64,000 nucleotides of DNA, from contig JAUJYZ010000252.1 in assembly GCA_033675265.1 (NCBI GenBank), positions 1 through 64,000 on the forward strand, given 5' to 3'. Below, piece after piece: positions 42,612 to 53,699 of this stretch; positions within the stretch are counted from its first letter, which is position 1; each line of letters begins with the position of its first letter. A program made the position numbers and the translations under genes. This DNA comes from Actinostola sp. cb2023. Lineage: Eukaryota; Cnidaria; Anthozoa; Actiniaria; Actinostolidae. Below the pieces are notes generated by a model, which was given only the letters and a program-made list of their open reading frames with translations, was not told where the DNA came from and ran no database searches.

Positions 42612-43221
42612 CTGCTGATACATGTACACTATATTAAGATTCATAACTATATTCATGTAATCAACATTAAACCACATGGCTGCTTTTGATTCATAATTAA
42701 CTTGTTTCTTGTGCTCACATGTGAGCCAAACACTATATAAAATATATATCTGGGTGATCATGTAATGTTATGTTCTTTGTGTACATTTATACAAAGAAGT
42801 AGGTACATGTAGCTGTGACTTTGTGTGATACATTTGTAATAGTTTAGTAATATATACAGTATGTACATGTCATGGTTAATGTCAATGAACCGTACAGAAA
42901 ATTAATAATCATGAAGACACAAGTATTACTTTCCAACCTGGCTTTCCTTCGAGAATAAAGTACCAAAACATTCAGCAGGATGTAGAATGCATATCTCTAT
43001 ATATGTACAGATTGCTTGGAAGTCCTTGACTCGGTAAAGAAAAGGTCTTCACATGAAATAGACACATAGCATATTATACACACTCAGACATTTCATAGCA
43101 CCTCTAAATATATATATTTATAGTAATATATTCAATAAAAATAATGAAAATAAACTTTGTTGTTGTTTATATACAAATTTTTGTCGTTAAAAATATATGT
43201 AATTAGTATTAATTAAAATAA
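42612..43221. other. Shared 3' region between the convergent transposon genes
   Basis: AT-rich, with an AATAAA at 43134-43139 usable by the transposase mRNA. No further gene was seen. Confidence 0.5.
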
Positions 43222-43929
43222 TTATTCGTCTGCATATTGAAAACCTGTAAAAGTAAAGTCTTCTTCTAAACCTGGTGGAGGAAAGTGTGCCCTAATGCAC
43301 ATTACTGCACAAGATGGCAGTACAACTCTAACTTCCTTCCCCAAATAACCCCAACACCATCGCACTAACTGTCGGTATGCTATGTGTCTATTTCGTTTGT
43401 GTGTAGGCCCTTCGTATGCATTACCTCCATACTGCTGTCTGTATTGGAACCAAGCAGTTTGAAGAACCCAGTGGTTCGTACAAACGGCTAGAAAACCTGG
43501 ATGGGAAGTAATACAAGCTGGCTCTTCTTGTAGCCCGTCTACTTCAACAGCTTCTCGAAGCTTCGATTTTATTTGTTCCACCTCTTGGCAACAAACACAT
43601 TCACATTCCCGATCCATGATTTGGCAATTTTCACATATACACCTGGAAGATAACCAATAAGTCTCGTTGGTCTTTGTGACTGAATATATAAAAGAACTAG
43701 CAATAATCTGGACGTACCATTCATTATTGCGAAGGCGATTTTGCTCCCGAGTTTGATCTTCAATGACTTCATCTACTTCATCTTCTCTAGAATTCGTCTC
43801 ATTTTGTATTCTTGCAGGCTCAAAACGCCAAGGAGTAATCACATTACTCTCCCCGACCCCACTTTCTGTTTCAGAACCTTCAAAACTGGAACTACTGCGT
43901 CTAGAATCTGTGCTTTCGTCGCTAGACAT
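43222..43929 (-). CDS. P2X7 ballast-domain (P2RX7 C-terminal-like) protein
   Basis: Exon 1 is 43718-43929 (ATG at 43929, MSSDESTDSRRSSSSFEG); exon 2 is 43222-43642. A 75-bp GT-AG intron lies between them, and the mature protein has 210 residues. The first 70 are Ser/Glu-rich and probably disordered. From residue 71 comes the ballast fold: WCICENC, CECVCCQE, ACITSHPGF, VLQTAWFQY, NRHIAYRQLVRWCWGYLG, LPSCAVMCIRAHFPPPG and FTGFQYADE. The cysteine spacing and the AYR, LPSC, IR and FP motifs match the cytoplasmic C-terminus of vertebrate P2X7, which binds zinc and guanine nucleotide. No channel domain is present. Here the protein is encoded inside a transposon, convergent with its transposase. A role in transposition is possible but unproved. 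The upstream in-frame codons have no ATG. Confidence 0.85.
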   Translation of the reverse strand: MSSDESTDSRRSSSSFEGSETESGVGESNVITPWRFEPARIQNETNSREDEVDEVIEDQTREQNRLRNNEWYVQIIASSFIYSVTKTNETYWLSSRCICENCQIMDRECECVCCQEVEQIKSKLREAVEVDGLQEEPACITSHPGFLAVCTNHWVLQTAWFQYRQQYGGNAYEGPTHKRNRHIAYRQLVRWCWGYLGKEVRVVLPSCAVMCIRAHFPPPGLEEDFTFTGFQYADE

Positions 43930-44213
43930 TTTGGAAATTGCAAAATCTGTTCGAAGCAAAGCCTTACACACGTGTGACGTAAAATATCACGTGACGGAAA
44001 TTCGAGCCGTTTTGAGTAAGATACTGAAAAAGCGCCAATTTATCGTCCAAAAATAGTGTTAAAAAAAGGAATATCACCAAAAAAATATTAAATGTGTGTT
44101 TGAACACCTTCAAACAATTTATTCCAAAAACTTCATTTTTTGCCGAGACTTGCCCTTACTCTGTCCAAGGTCCCAGTGATTGTTATATGAGGAACACACT
44201 GGGGACGATCCGA

Positions 44214-44400
44214 GAATTTTCCCGCCGGGAAAATTAGTGAGACAATGCAGATATCCATTGTCTAATTTTCCCGGCGGTAAAATTAGACAATGGATTTCTA
44301 CATTGTCTTACTAAATTTCCCGTTCGGAAATTTGGAGAAGGGAGATTTAGTGGTTTGTATGTCCCTGGAAGGACAAAGGAAACCGAGGCGATCATGGTAT
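44214..44400. mobile_element. MITE with TTTTCCCGCCGGGAAAATTAG modules
   Basis: Several inverted copies of TTTTCCCGnCGGnAAAATTAG alternate with GACAATG segments. The right part has CCGAGGCGATCATGGTATTA, also seen at 1565-1590. It lies just right of the Kolobok-like element. Confidence 0.55.
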
Positions 44401-44933
44401 TAATATGGTTAACCAGCTAATACAGCTGTGTATTTTTTATGAGTCATGCTGTATTGCAAGTTTGTCACCCGACTAATAATATTATTTGTTTATTATATAT
44501 ATTGTAGTGTGTGCATGCGCTACTGACGCCATTCACGCCATCGATCGAGCTCGCACGTTGAAAAAAACGTGTGTTTACCGGGATAATAGATAATAGATTT
44601 TGATTAGGAATCAGCCAATCAGAGTGTGTGTACCATATAAGCTATATTATTGCTGCCGCAGCGAGCGAGCCTGAAGCGAGCGAGCAAGGCAGCTCTCTAA
44701 TCGACATATATAAACAATATATAGGGGTCTTTGGGCATTTTGCTTGCAAAACGCAAGGAATTGTGGTTAACGGCAAGATCAAAGGTGCAAGGCAGGCTGG
44801 TTAATGCGCAAAGTGAAATATCTGAATGCGCAGACACCACAATGCAAGGCGTCGCTAATACACGTGCAACGTCTTTCGCTTGAAACTTGATAATGGTCTC
44901 TTGGTTCAAGCAAGAACGTTAAATATATAATTA

Positions 44934-45384
44934 GTCGGGCTTCCTGTGTGGAAGCCCCGACTCTAAAAATGAGAAGCGTTCTTTGTCGACGTCGTCGTCG
45001 TTGACCTCAAATCCTGTGCATGCGCCCTGTGCCGGCCGAAGGAGACATAAAGTCTGGCCAAGAAAGATTAGAAAGCACAAACCAATCAGGGAAAGCACCG
45101 GAGGTCAAGGGGTCGAAATATAAGTCTTTTTTCGTCTATATCTAAATTTAGATTGAAACAGGACGTTCTAGTAGCGTGAAGCCGGGCTGCTAATTAACGT
45201 TTTTACTGATATACTGTAAAGTTCGCAGTACTGAAATTGCAAGGAAAGCATGTTCTATCGAGCTCGAATCACGCAACGACGAGCAACCAAAAACTGTTTC
45301 AATCGCACTATAAGATATCTATATTTAGTTCAAATAGGTTACATTTCATTTAGAAGCCCGACTTCACGCTAGAAGAGCGTCTAG
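44934..45384 (+). mobile_element. Helentron-like family H1, short copy
   Basis: Starts GTCGGGCTTCC..GGAAGCCCCGAC (hairpin) and ends GAAGCCCGACTTCACGCTAG AAGAGCGT CTAG, where ACGCT..AGCGT is a stem followed by CTAG. Both ends match the 57165-58208 copy, but the middle is shorter. No coding capacity. Confidence 0.7.
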
Positions 45385-45629
45385 TTCTTTTTACGATGAA
45401 AGTCGTTTTCAACATATTTACCGTGTCGAATACTTTCACGGATGGTACTTGAGATAAGTCATCTTGTCTGTCATCCGTTATACTTATGTAAACTAGAAAC
45501 GAATGACCGAAGGCCAAGTAGCTTTTTTCTTGTTTTTCTGTTTCAATCGCAGAATTCGAATGGTCAGCATAGTTTACAAAGAATTGCGTTTTCTTGACAA
45601 GTTTTCTCCATTGCGAAAGCGGATCTGTA

Positions 45630-45895
45630 CAGTACCCGAAATGATCCCGTTCCCGAAATGATCCCCGAACCCGAAATGATCCCCAAGATGACCAAAATTG
45701 TACCCGAAATGATCCCCTGCCCCAAACGATCCCCATCTAGTACCCGAAATGATCCCCAAATAATTTTAGAAATGAACTTGAAATGGAGGACAGAATTATG
45801 GAATGGGTAATTCCCAAATACTAAACAATTTTATGTTCAAACAATGAATTGTACGCAAACAACAACAACAGCATGACGTCATAGGTCACGTGATG
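45630..45895. repeat. Inverted repeat arm A (CCCGAAATGATCCC)
   Basis: Six or so ACCCGAAATGATCCC units followed by a unique tract with ACAATTTTATGTTCAAACAA and GCATGACGTCATAGGTCACG. The inverted copy is at 49412-49675, so together the arms enclose about 3.5 kb. Confidence 0.8.
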
Positions 45896-46080
45896 CTGGA
45901 TATATGTTGAGCCCTTACTGACCTGACCTTTCTGATAACGATCTTTTTACCTTTTTTGAACCTTTAGGGTTCAGTTCCCCCTTAGTTTCAATATTAATAG
46001 TTGATGTTATGCGGCAGTTCGAAATCGAGGAAACAACGGAAACAGAGGAAACGCTTCTAATTTGCTTGAAATACATAGAT

Positions 46081-46435
46081 ACCCGGGGGGGGGGGGGGGT
46101 GGGGGGGGGGGGGGGGGTACTACTCTCTCCTATATATGCTATACGGGTATGTGCCGCGGAATAGGGTATGGTTTTTGAGCTCCCAGGTCTGGGATAGGGT
46201 ATCGTTTTTGCACTTTTAGTATAGGATGGGGTACGTTTTGGTCTCAGTGGTATAGGGTATGGTTTCCGCAATAACGCCATTATCAGTTAACATATCCCTT
46301 TAGCACGCTTTCAATCTGGGATAGGGTATATATTTTTAAGCTTTAGTCTGGGATAGGGTATGGAAAATCAAAATTTTAGGTCTGGGATAGGGTCAGAGTT
46401 TTGAGGTGTCCGCGGCACACCCCTACTCAAAAATA

Positions 46436-46490
<55 letters not shown>

Positions 46491-46495
46491 GCATA
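46081..46495. mobile_element. Repeat with GGGATAGGGTAT units and poly-G/poly-C ends
   Basis: Begins with CCCGGG and a G run (46085-46117) and ends with a C run of about 50 (46436-46488). Between them GGGATAGGGTATG recurs every 30-45 bp, and TGTGCCGCGGAA on the left mirrors CCGCGGCACACCCCTA on the right. Probably a MITE with short inverted ends. Confidence 0.6.
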
Positions 46496-46639
46496 GATAC
46501 TACTTCTGATACCTTTACCTATGTTACTAGAGTCATCTACTTTCATATTTTTTTTCAAAATATCTTTGAAATTTAGTAATGAAACTTGAAGAATGTACGT
46601 TTCGCCATTCCCGCTGCCGACTTGCCGTGGACAAATAGT

Positions 46640-46960
46640 GGTCTCGATTATCTTGGTATCTCGTACGTCTACAACGACTGTTATAATATCTACACTGACT
46701 TGCAAATCGTAAACATTACTGTTTAGGTCGAATTCGTAAATGAGCTTCGGTCAGTTTTCACGTGCACCAGCGTGTTAAAATACTGAATAAAAATCAATAT
46801 TTTTTGTGAGCTCGGCTCTGCATCTCGATAAGATATCAGATGGAGAAACTTTGTGCTCGAGTTGGCTTTCAAGGCTACAACTCCGGTTACAGAATGAACA
46901 AGACAGTGTCCATCTCCTGGACTTCGACGGATCTTTCTGCAGCTTCTTGATCGAGAGGTA
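46640..46960 (-). pseudogene. Decayed OTU-like cysteine protease segment
   Basis: On the minus strand one frame gives RRSPGDGHCLVHSV, matching the DG-C catalytic motif of OTU proteases. After a frameshift a second frame continues ESQLEHKVSPSDILSRCRAE and NIDFYSVF. A third stretch reads KLIYEFDLNSNVYDLQVSV and DIITVVVDVRDTKIIETT. Taken together these resemble an OTU domain broken by at least two frameshifts. OTU domains are common in invertebrate transposons, and the segment lies between the inverted arms at 45630 and 49412. Confidence 0.5.
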
Positions 46961-47259
46961 GGCGATGAATGGGAATATGGATTCTTTACTAGTAAAGCAA
47001 AAAATATATAACAAACGATTACTTCACGAGTATGTGGCTTGACTTGTGGCTTGACTTGTTGTAGTCCGGTCAGTTTACACACGTCACATGCAGAAGTCAC
47101 CATTTTTCACGTGGAGATTGAACAACAAGAAAGCCACGCGATGGTTCCAGAAACAATTCCCCTCCCCTCCCCTCCCCTGTTCCTCCTTTAACAGTGTTTT
47201 AACAGTGAACAGCTTTGAAGAAATGGGTCGAGTTCTTTTTCTTGAGAGTTTTTTTTTTT

Positions 47260-48104
47260 TTTTCTCAACGTGGGAACCCTGTGGTTTCTGGTCAAATTGT
47301 AAGGATAGCTTAAACAGTAGCGAGTTGGTTGTGGTACTGGTCTTTATTGGAAGCTCTTGGACTTGAGTTACATCGGTTAACAGTTGTGTTCTAGGTTGAA
47401 TGTGTAGTCATATTGACTGCGCGCTTCTTTTATAATGATCTCATTGTCAAACGCCAATAGGTCACGTGTCAGAATGAATGCATAATCTAGGCGTATTTGT
47501 CTTAGGATTAGATTTGATTCTACTGTTTGATAAAGAGATTATTCAATGTTATTTTGATTGCTAGTAAGAGTATCTGACAATTGGATAATAATAGAATACT
47601 GAAATATGGATATACTTCGATAGTTATCAAACTGTATGAGTTTGAAGACTCAGATCTTGTAACTGATTAAGTTGGTAAACATATACGTGGCATTGCAGTT
47701 TGTACTCTACTGCGCAAGGTCTTAGGTCAAGTAATTATTCTTTAGAATTGCTAGTTCCTGAGAAGTGCGTTAGCTGTATTTGTTCAGCTTGTTGACTGAG
47801 TAAACCTGTATTGGTCACTGATGATATAAGACTTAGTTCGTTTGTACAGCAAATGTACAAAGATTCCAGTTCGCGTAGCGTTACTATGGTAACTCTTTAG
47901 ATAAAATATATCTTGAACTATTATGATTCTCAAGCGGTCCTAGCTTCACGATAAAATAACAAAATGCTAAATTTGGAGATGTTCCACTGCAGGGATTTTT
48001 GAGGACTTTCAGTATGTTGATAAGAGAACCTCCCTCGATGTTATGGTGGTGACAGAAATTCTGTTGCAATTTGTTCCAACACAAACCACAGATTGACTGG
48101 ACTA
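47260..48104. mobile_element. Relative of the 26038 element, one end
   Basis: The right end (47960-48104) matches the terminal 140 bp of the 4.0-kb element: GATGTTCCACTGCAGGGATT, GTTGCAATTTGTT and GATTGACTGGACTA. GTGGGAACCCTGTGGT at 47271 recalls an inner landmark. The left border is unclear. Confidence 0.5.
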
Positions 48105-48310
48105 ATTGCAAGATTGTCTAATCTTGAAGGCCCGACGAGACAACACATATGCGAGAGGCATTAATGAACATGGTCACAGTCAATTTGAGCTTCGTGCTGA
48201 TGTGACTACATTACGATTTGTTATTAAGATTCTGAAGATTAATATACACTTATTTGCCTGTACAGTATGCAAATGCTTTCTTAAACGAATGTTTACACAA
48301 AGTACTAATT

Positions 48311-49113
48311 ACTCGGGCCCAGGCCGCAGGCCGCCCGAGTTAAAAAATGCGTTTTTCGGTAGTAGTTTTTTTAGGCTCAAGAATGACGAAAGTATGCGAC
48401 GTATTTAATCGTATCCGGAGTTTCAAGATTACTCCGCAGATTTGAAAAGATAAAGGAGACACAGGACTCAAGTAGATTATGAATCTTAGTTTTGAAAGCA
48501 GCTGTAGATCTTCAAGCTATTAAAAGGTCAGGATTCTAGTTCATCGTTCAATGACTAGAAGTGGTAAAAGGACTAGAAGCTCGCTTAAAATATTTTTTTT
48601 TTTAAACAAACGCGAGGCCGTTATCGGAACCATCTGACCTATGCAACCTCAAGACGTATCATGTTCGTACTCACCGGACTAATAGTCTCCCTCGTCACTC
48701 AACTGTCACTGATTGTCATGACGTCAGAGAAATTATATTGTATTGAAGAAGATGTCCTTGTTTTATTCGACGTTCGAACCGTAACTCGAACCCGAACTCG
48801 ATTCCAAACTCGACGTTTCGGGATCTGAAGCTAGAGAGGGGGCCTTTACACAAACTCATCAAAATCAAATCAATGGAACTCAAAGTCAAAAGGTAATCAA
48901 ATGAACTCAAAGGCAAATCAAATGAACTCGACACATACATGTATATACATAGTCTCCCTCGTCACGCAACTGTCAGTCATTGTCAGGTCTCTCCTCGCGC
49001 AACTGACATTGTCCTTGTTCTTCAACCAACTGGCATTCATTTTCAAGTACTTCCTCGAACAACTGACATTTTCCTTTTCACAATGCCCGAGTGAACGCTC
49101 ATTGAGCGTCTTG
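48311..49113 (+). mobile_element. Helentron-like family H2, copy 2
   Basis: Begins ACTCGGGCCCAGG..CCGCCCGAGT and ends GCCCGAGTGAACGCTCATTG AGCGTCTTG. It is nearly identical to 32659-33483 in opposite orientation. No gene inside. Confidence 0.7.
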
Positions 49114-49411
49114 TTAGTAAACAGTTTTGTTTGGCCTTGCAAACGCCTGTTTTTTTAAATAAGTATATCTAATGAACATCGTACATGAGGTGATCGATAA
49201 ATATAAGACTATAGTATTAAAGAACAGAGAAAACAAAAACATTGCCTTAACAAATGTACTCCAGCTTTTTAGCAAATTTCATCCGATTCACGTGACCGAT
49301 GACGTCACACCCTGTGACAGACAGTTCCGACGACAGTCATTGTTTTTAGGTTTCACATTCAAACTGAATGCGGCATATTTTGTTACTAGATATTAGAACT
49401 AGTTAGCATCA

Positions 49412-49675
49412 CGTGACCTATGACGTCATGCTGTTGTTGTTGTTTGCGTACAATTTGTTTGAACATAAAATTGTTTAGTATTTGGGAATTACCCATTCCA
49501 TAATTCTGTCCCTCCATTTCAAGTCCATTCCTAAATTTATTTGGGGATCATTTCGGGTACTAGATGGGGATCGTTTGGGGCAGGGGATCATTTCGGGTAC
49601 AATTTTGGTCATCTTGGGGATCATTTCGGGTTCGGGATCATTTCGGGAACGGGATCATTTCGGGTACTGTACAGA
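49412..49675. repeat. Inverted repeat arm B (GGGATCATTTCGGG)
   Basis: Inverted counterpart of 45630-45895, with GATCATTTCGGGTAC units and the CACGTGACCTATGACGTCAT tract. Confidence 0.8.
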
Positions 49676-49689
49676 TCGTCTGATATTAT

Positions 49690-50260
49690 TTTGTCATTCG
49701 AGACAAATCCAGGAGTAGAGGTCACGATTCACTCCGAGTCTGATGCGGTGATGACAGATTTTTGGCCTGAAATAAACAAGAACGTGGGAACACCTTATTT
49801 GTTTTTCGAAATGTTTGAAGCTTGCATTACGTATTGAAACGGAACTTGTAAATTTCAAAAACGGTCTTGACTCAACATAGCCTCCTAAAGCAGACGCGTG
49901 TCCAGGCTTCCGTTTTACTTCGCCAGTACTAAGCGTCTGCTCAGATGAGCCATACATTCCTTTCCAGTGGATTAGCCAATCAGAACGAACCTCTTAAATC
50001 TGTGGTGGTGCGGACTTTGACCTCTATGGACTTCCACGAACAAACATCACGTGAACTGACAGTTCGTACTGTGGTAGCTTGAAGAGTTTTCAAGCTAGCG
50101 ATGTGATGTTTTCAAAATTCAACAGTTGAATATCCACCAATTTCTTTTTGCTTTTATTTCATGTTTCTTGTTTGTTTTTCTTGTTTTTTTTAATCATGTA
50201 TTAAGTTATTGTTATTATTATTGATTTGTTATCGTGTATTTTAAAAGTTTATTTTTTTGG
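49690..50260. other. Unassigned interval
   Basis: No exon or repeat was recognised. Confidence 0.3.
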
Positions 50261-50266
50261 AGACTG

Positions 50267-50343
50267 TCCGCAAAAATCTATCCGCAGTCCGCAAAAATCT
50301 ATCCGCAATCCGCAAAAATCTATCCGCAATCCGCAGTCCGCAC
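50267..50343. repeat. 21-bp tandem repeat
   Basis: Three to four units of GTCCGCAAAAATCTATCCGC plus A. Confidence 0.85.
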
Positions 50344-50355
50344 CCCGCGTTTTAA

Positions 50356-50648
50356 CACAGGTAGCCCAAGCTATTAATGAGAGGCTTGTATCGAGCTATA
50401 TATAAGAGTTTGTATGGGACCTTAGGCTCTGGTCGATAATTCCGTAAATAATAGGGCAAATAAACTCTAACCTTCCAGTAGTGTTGTTTGTGTCCTTATT
50501 GATCTCTGGTAGCGATTTCACTACTGGAAGGTTAGAGTTTATTTGCCCTATTATTTACGGAATTATCGACCAGAGCCTAAGGTCCCATACAAACTCTTAT
50601 ATATAGCTCGATACAAGCCTCTCATTAATAGCTTGGGCTACCTGTGGT
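50356..50648. mobile_element. Near-perfect palindromic MITE
   Basis: Arms of about 130 bp are almost identical (AGGTAGCCCAAGCTATTAAT against its complement, through GGTCGATAATTCCGTAAATA). The loop of about 30 bp contains GTCCTTATTGATCTC. Few differences suggest recent insertion. Confidence 0.85.
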
Positions 50649-50697
50649 TTTAATGACAGCCCTATGGCAAGCAGTGAGTATTCTATTGAAAAGGTGC

Positions 50698-51122
50698 AAT
50701 AGGCGACTTGCACTAAGAGGTCACGTGACCCCAACCCCCTTAAATCGAACAGCAGTGTCAAAATTAACTCCAGAAATGAGAAGAGCACCTCGAAATTAGT
50801 AAAAGGAAAAAGTTTCAGGGCATAATGTCTGACACAGGAGAAATGGGAATAAAAATAAAATCCATCGTTTTCTAAGATTTTGTTTGGAAAATGCATTGGA
50901 TGGCATGGCTCTTGTCATCCAACCCATTTTCCAAACAAAATCTTAGAAAATGATCGATTTTATTTATTTAGTCATTTCTCCTGTGTCAAACATTATGCGC
51001 TGAAACTTCGCCCTTTCACTAATTTCGAGCTGCTCTTTTCATTTCTGGAGTTCATTTTGACATTGCTGTTCGTTTTATGGGAGTTAGGGTCACGTGACCT
51101 CTTAGTGCAAGTCGCCTATTTA
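50698..51122. mobile_element. Palindromic MITE with AATAGGCGACTTGCAC ends
   Basis: AATAGGCGACTTGCACTAAG is mirrored by CTTAGTGCAAGTCGCCTATT. Arms of about 195 bp include GGTCACGTGACC and TTTTCTAAGATTTTGTTTGG. Confidence 0.85.
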
Positions 51123-51317
51123 GCTGATGAAAACATTTACAGAATTTGACTGAAACAATTATTTCTGGACTACAAAATTGTTGCCCATCTTTGATGACAT
51201 GCTTCTCATAATGCATTCAGTAATTTTGCATTATGGCCACATTTCCAGCATAACATTTTGTGTGGCAGCATTCACTGCCGTAACGGTAGACTAGTAATAA
51301 AGTAATAGACAACACAA

Positions 51318-51463
51318 TAGAGTGGTTTTCATAAACCCGTGAAATACACTTTAGCATATTTAGCACTACTTCACACTAATTCTTTTGTTTTGTATTGTGT
51401 TTATCTGACTATTACACCTCTAATTAGTACACTTTGTTTCACGGGTTAATGAAAACCACTCTA
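51318..51463. mobile_element. MITE inserted in the 20-bp minisatellite
   Basis: TAGAGTGGTTTTCATAAACC is mirrored by GGTTAATGAAAACCACTCTA. AATAGACAACACAA precedes it and AATAATAGACAACAC follows, showing insertion into the tandem array. Confidence 0.85.
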
Positions 51464-52515
51464 AAATAATAGACAACACAATAAAATAATTGACAAAACA
51501 ATAAAATAATAGACAACACAATAAAATAATTGACAACACATTAAAATAATAGAAAACACGATAAAATAAAGACTCAATAAAATAATAGAAAACACAATAA
51601 AATAATAGACAACACAATAAAATAATAGACAACACAATAAAATAATAGACAACACAATAAAATAATAGACAACACAATAAAATAATAGACAACACAATAA
51701 AATAATAGACAAAACAATAAAATAAAGACTCAATTAAATAATAGACAACACAATAAAATAATTGACAAAACAATAAAATAATAGACAACACAATAAAATA
51801 ATTGACAACACAATAAAATAATAGAAAACACGATAAAATAAAGACTCAATAAAATAATAGAAAACACAATAAAATAATAGACAACACAATAAAATAATAG
51901 ACAACACAAGAAAATAATAGACAACAAGAAATTAATAATAGGCAACACAATATAATAATAGAAAACACAATAAAAATAAAGACTCAATAAAATAATAGAA
52001 AACACAATAAAATAATAGACAACACAATAAAATAATAGACAACACAATAAAATAAAGACTCAATAAAATAATAGAAAACACAATAAAATAATAGACAACA
52101 CAATAAAATAATAGACAACACAATAAAATAATAGACAACTCAATAAAATAATAGACAACTCAATAAAATAATAGACAACTCAATAAAATAATAGACAACT
52201 CAATAAAATAATAGACAACACAATAAAATAATCGACAACACAATAAAATAATAGACAACTCAATAAAATAATAGACAACACAATAAAATAATAGACAACT
52301 CAATAAAATAATAGACAACTCAATAAAATAATAGACAACACAACAAAATAATAGACAACACAATAAAATAATAGACAACACAATAAAATAATAGACAACT
52401 CAATAAAATAATAGACAACTCAATAAAATAATAGACAACACAATAAAATAATAGACAACTCAATAAAATAATAGACAACTCAATAAAATAATAGACAACA
52501 CAATAAAATAATCGA
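51464..52515. repeat. 20-bp minisatellite (CAATAAAATAATAGACAACA)
   Basis: About 52 units of CAATAAAATAATAGACAACA with point variants, plus stray units before the MITE at 51290-51317. It ends about 170 bp past the GST-3 stop. TTTATT at 52523, AATAAA on the minus strand, may be the GST-3 poly-A signal. The hydrophobic minus-strand frames are repeat artefacts. Confidence 0.95.
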
Positions 52516-52687
52516 CACTTCTTTTATTTTCTATAGCTATTATGTAGCTGTGATTGGGCATGATAAGGATTCCTAATTCAGTACAATAATAATAAATTAT
52601 TATATGTACTATGTTTACTACATGTATGTTTACTATATGTTTACTACACTTCAATGAACACACAAGCCGTTTTGATCACGTTCAAAG

Positions 52688-53558
52688 CTACATGGCTGTT
52701 TTGGGTCTTTTCTCAACCCATGCTGTGATCCCAGGCACCTCTCCAACACGTTGATAATGACCTTTAAGTTCAGGGTAGCTGTCCAGAACCTTCTGGAATG
52801 GCTCCATGCCACAGGAATGGAACATAACAATGTCTGCATAGGTTAACTATAAAATAGATATATATAATCATTTAATATATCAGCTACATGTACATGTATA
52901 AAATTTTACCAGATATGCCTAAATAATTATTAATTTCATTACATTTCAGGACTATGTATAATAATAGTGCCAAGACTCAGTGAGGCACTGACCTTAGCTA
53001 TTTGTTTTTAGCAATTTATACTATTATTAATAATTATTAATTTTTGAATCTGAGACAAAGAAGAAGTTGTACCAAATTTTTAAGTCGACTTAATCCTTTG
53101 GAATTTGCCATTGTACAGTATTTGTACACCGTAAACTCCATATGTTCATTTACTGAACTCTCATTGATTCATTGCACTGATCAGCGAGCGAGGGAACAGC
53201 TCTTGTAATTTGTTGCAAGGGAAGGTGGTCATATAGTCCTGAGCCGGTAATTATTACAGTATATATTATGTACTATCAACTCTTTCTAGACAAACACTCA
53301 TCTAAGCTGGACACTTCTCTATTAAAGAGATATTATGCTCTAAGATGGACACCTGTCTGGCCCCAGCTGCTGTACTGTTTTTCTAAACATTCATCGACAC
53401 TCTAATGCAGACACCTCACTAAAGCTGGACATCAAAAGTTGGTCACAAGGGTGAGTTATCTGATAAATTAGATAATAAGGAAATAAGCAACATGCATAGT
53501 CATTCTGTGGGAGCTAGGCGATCACTGCATATACATATTATTATTATTATTATTATTA

Positions 53559-53590
<32 letters not shown>

Positions 53591-53592
53591 CA

Positions 53593-53652
<60 letters not shown>

Positions 53653-53654
53653 CA

Positions 53655-53699
<45 letters not shown>

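Larger units (their letters stand above)
38811..44156. mobile_element. Kolobok-like DNA transposon carrying two genes
   Basis: The inverted tips AGGGCAAGTCTCGGCA (38811-38826) and TGCCGAGACTTGCCCT (44141-44156) match perfectly, and looser similarity continues for about 50 bp. TTAA precedes the left tip; the right flank reads TACT, so the target duplication is not intact. Inside are a THAP-DDE transposase gene (+, 39188-42611) and a ballast-domain gene (-, 43222-43929), convergent with 610 bp between stops. TTAA targeting and a THAP transposase point to the Kolobok superfamily. Both reading frames are intact, so the element is or was recently autonomous. It lies between GST-2 and GST-3. Confidence 0.8.

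Noticed and set aside
43930..43971. Upstream extension of the ballast protein
   Set aside because: The in-frame upstream codons begin at GTG, not ATG; the ATG at 43929 precedes a plausible Ser-rich N-terminus.
51420..52381. Hydrophobic minus-strand frames that look like membrane proteins
   Set aside because: Translation of the CAATAAAATAATAGACAACA minisatellite, not a gene.
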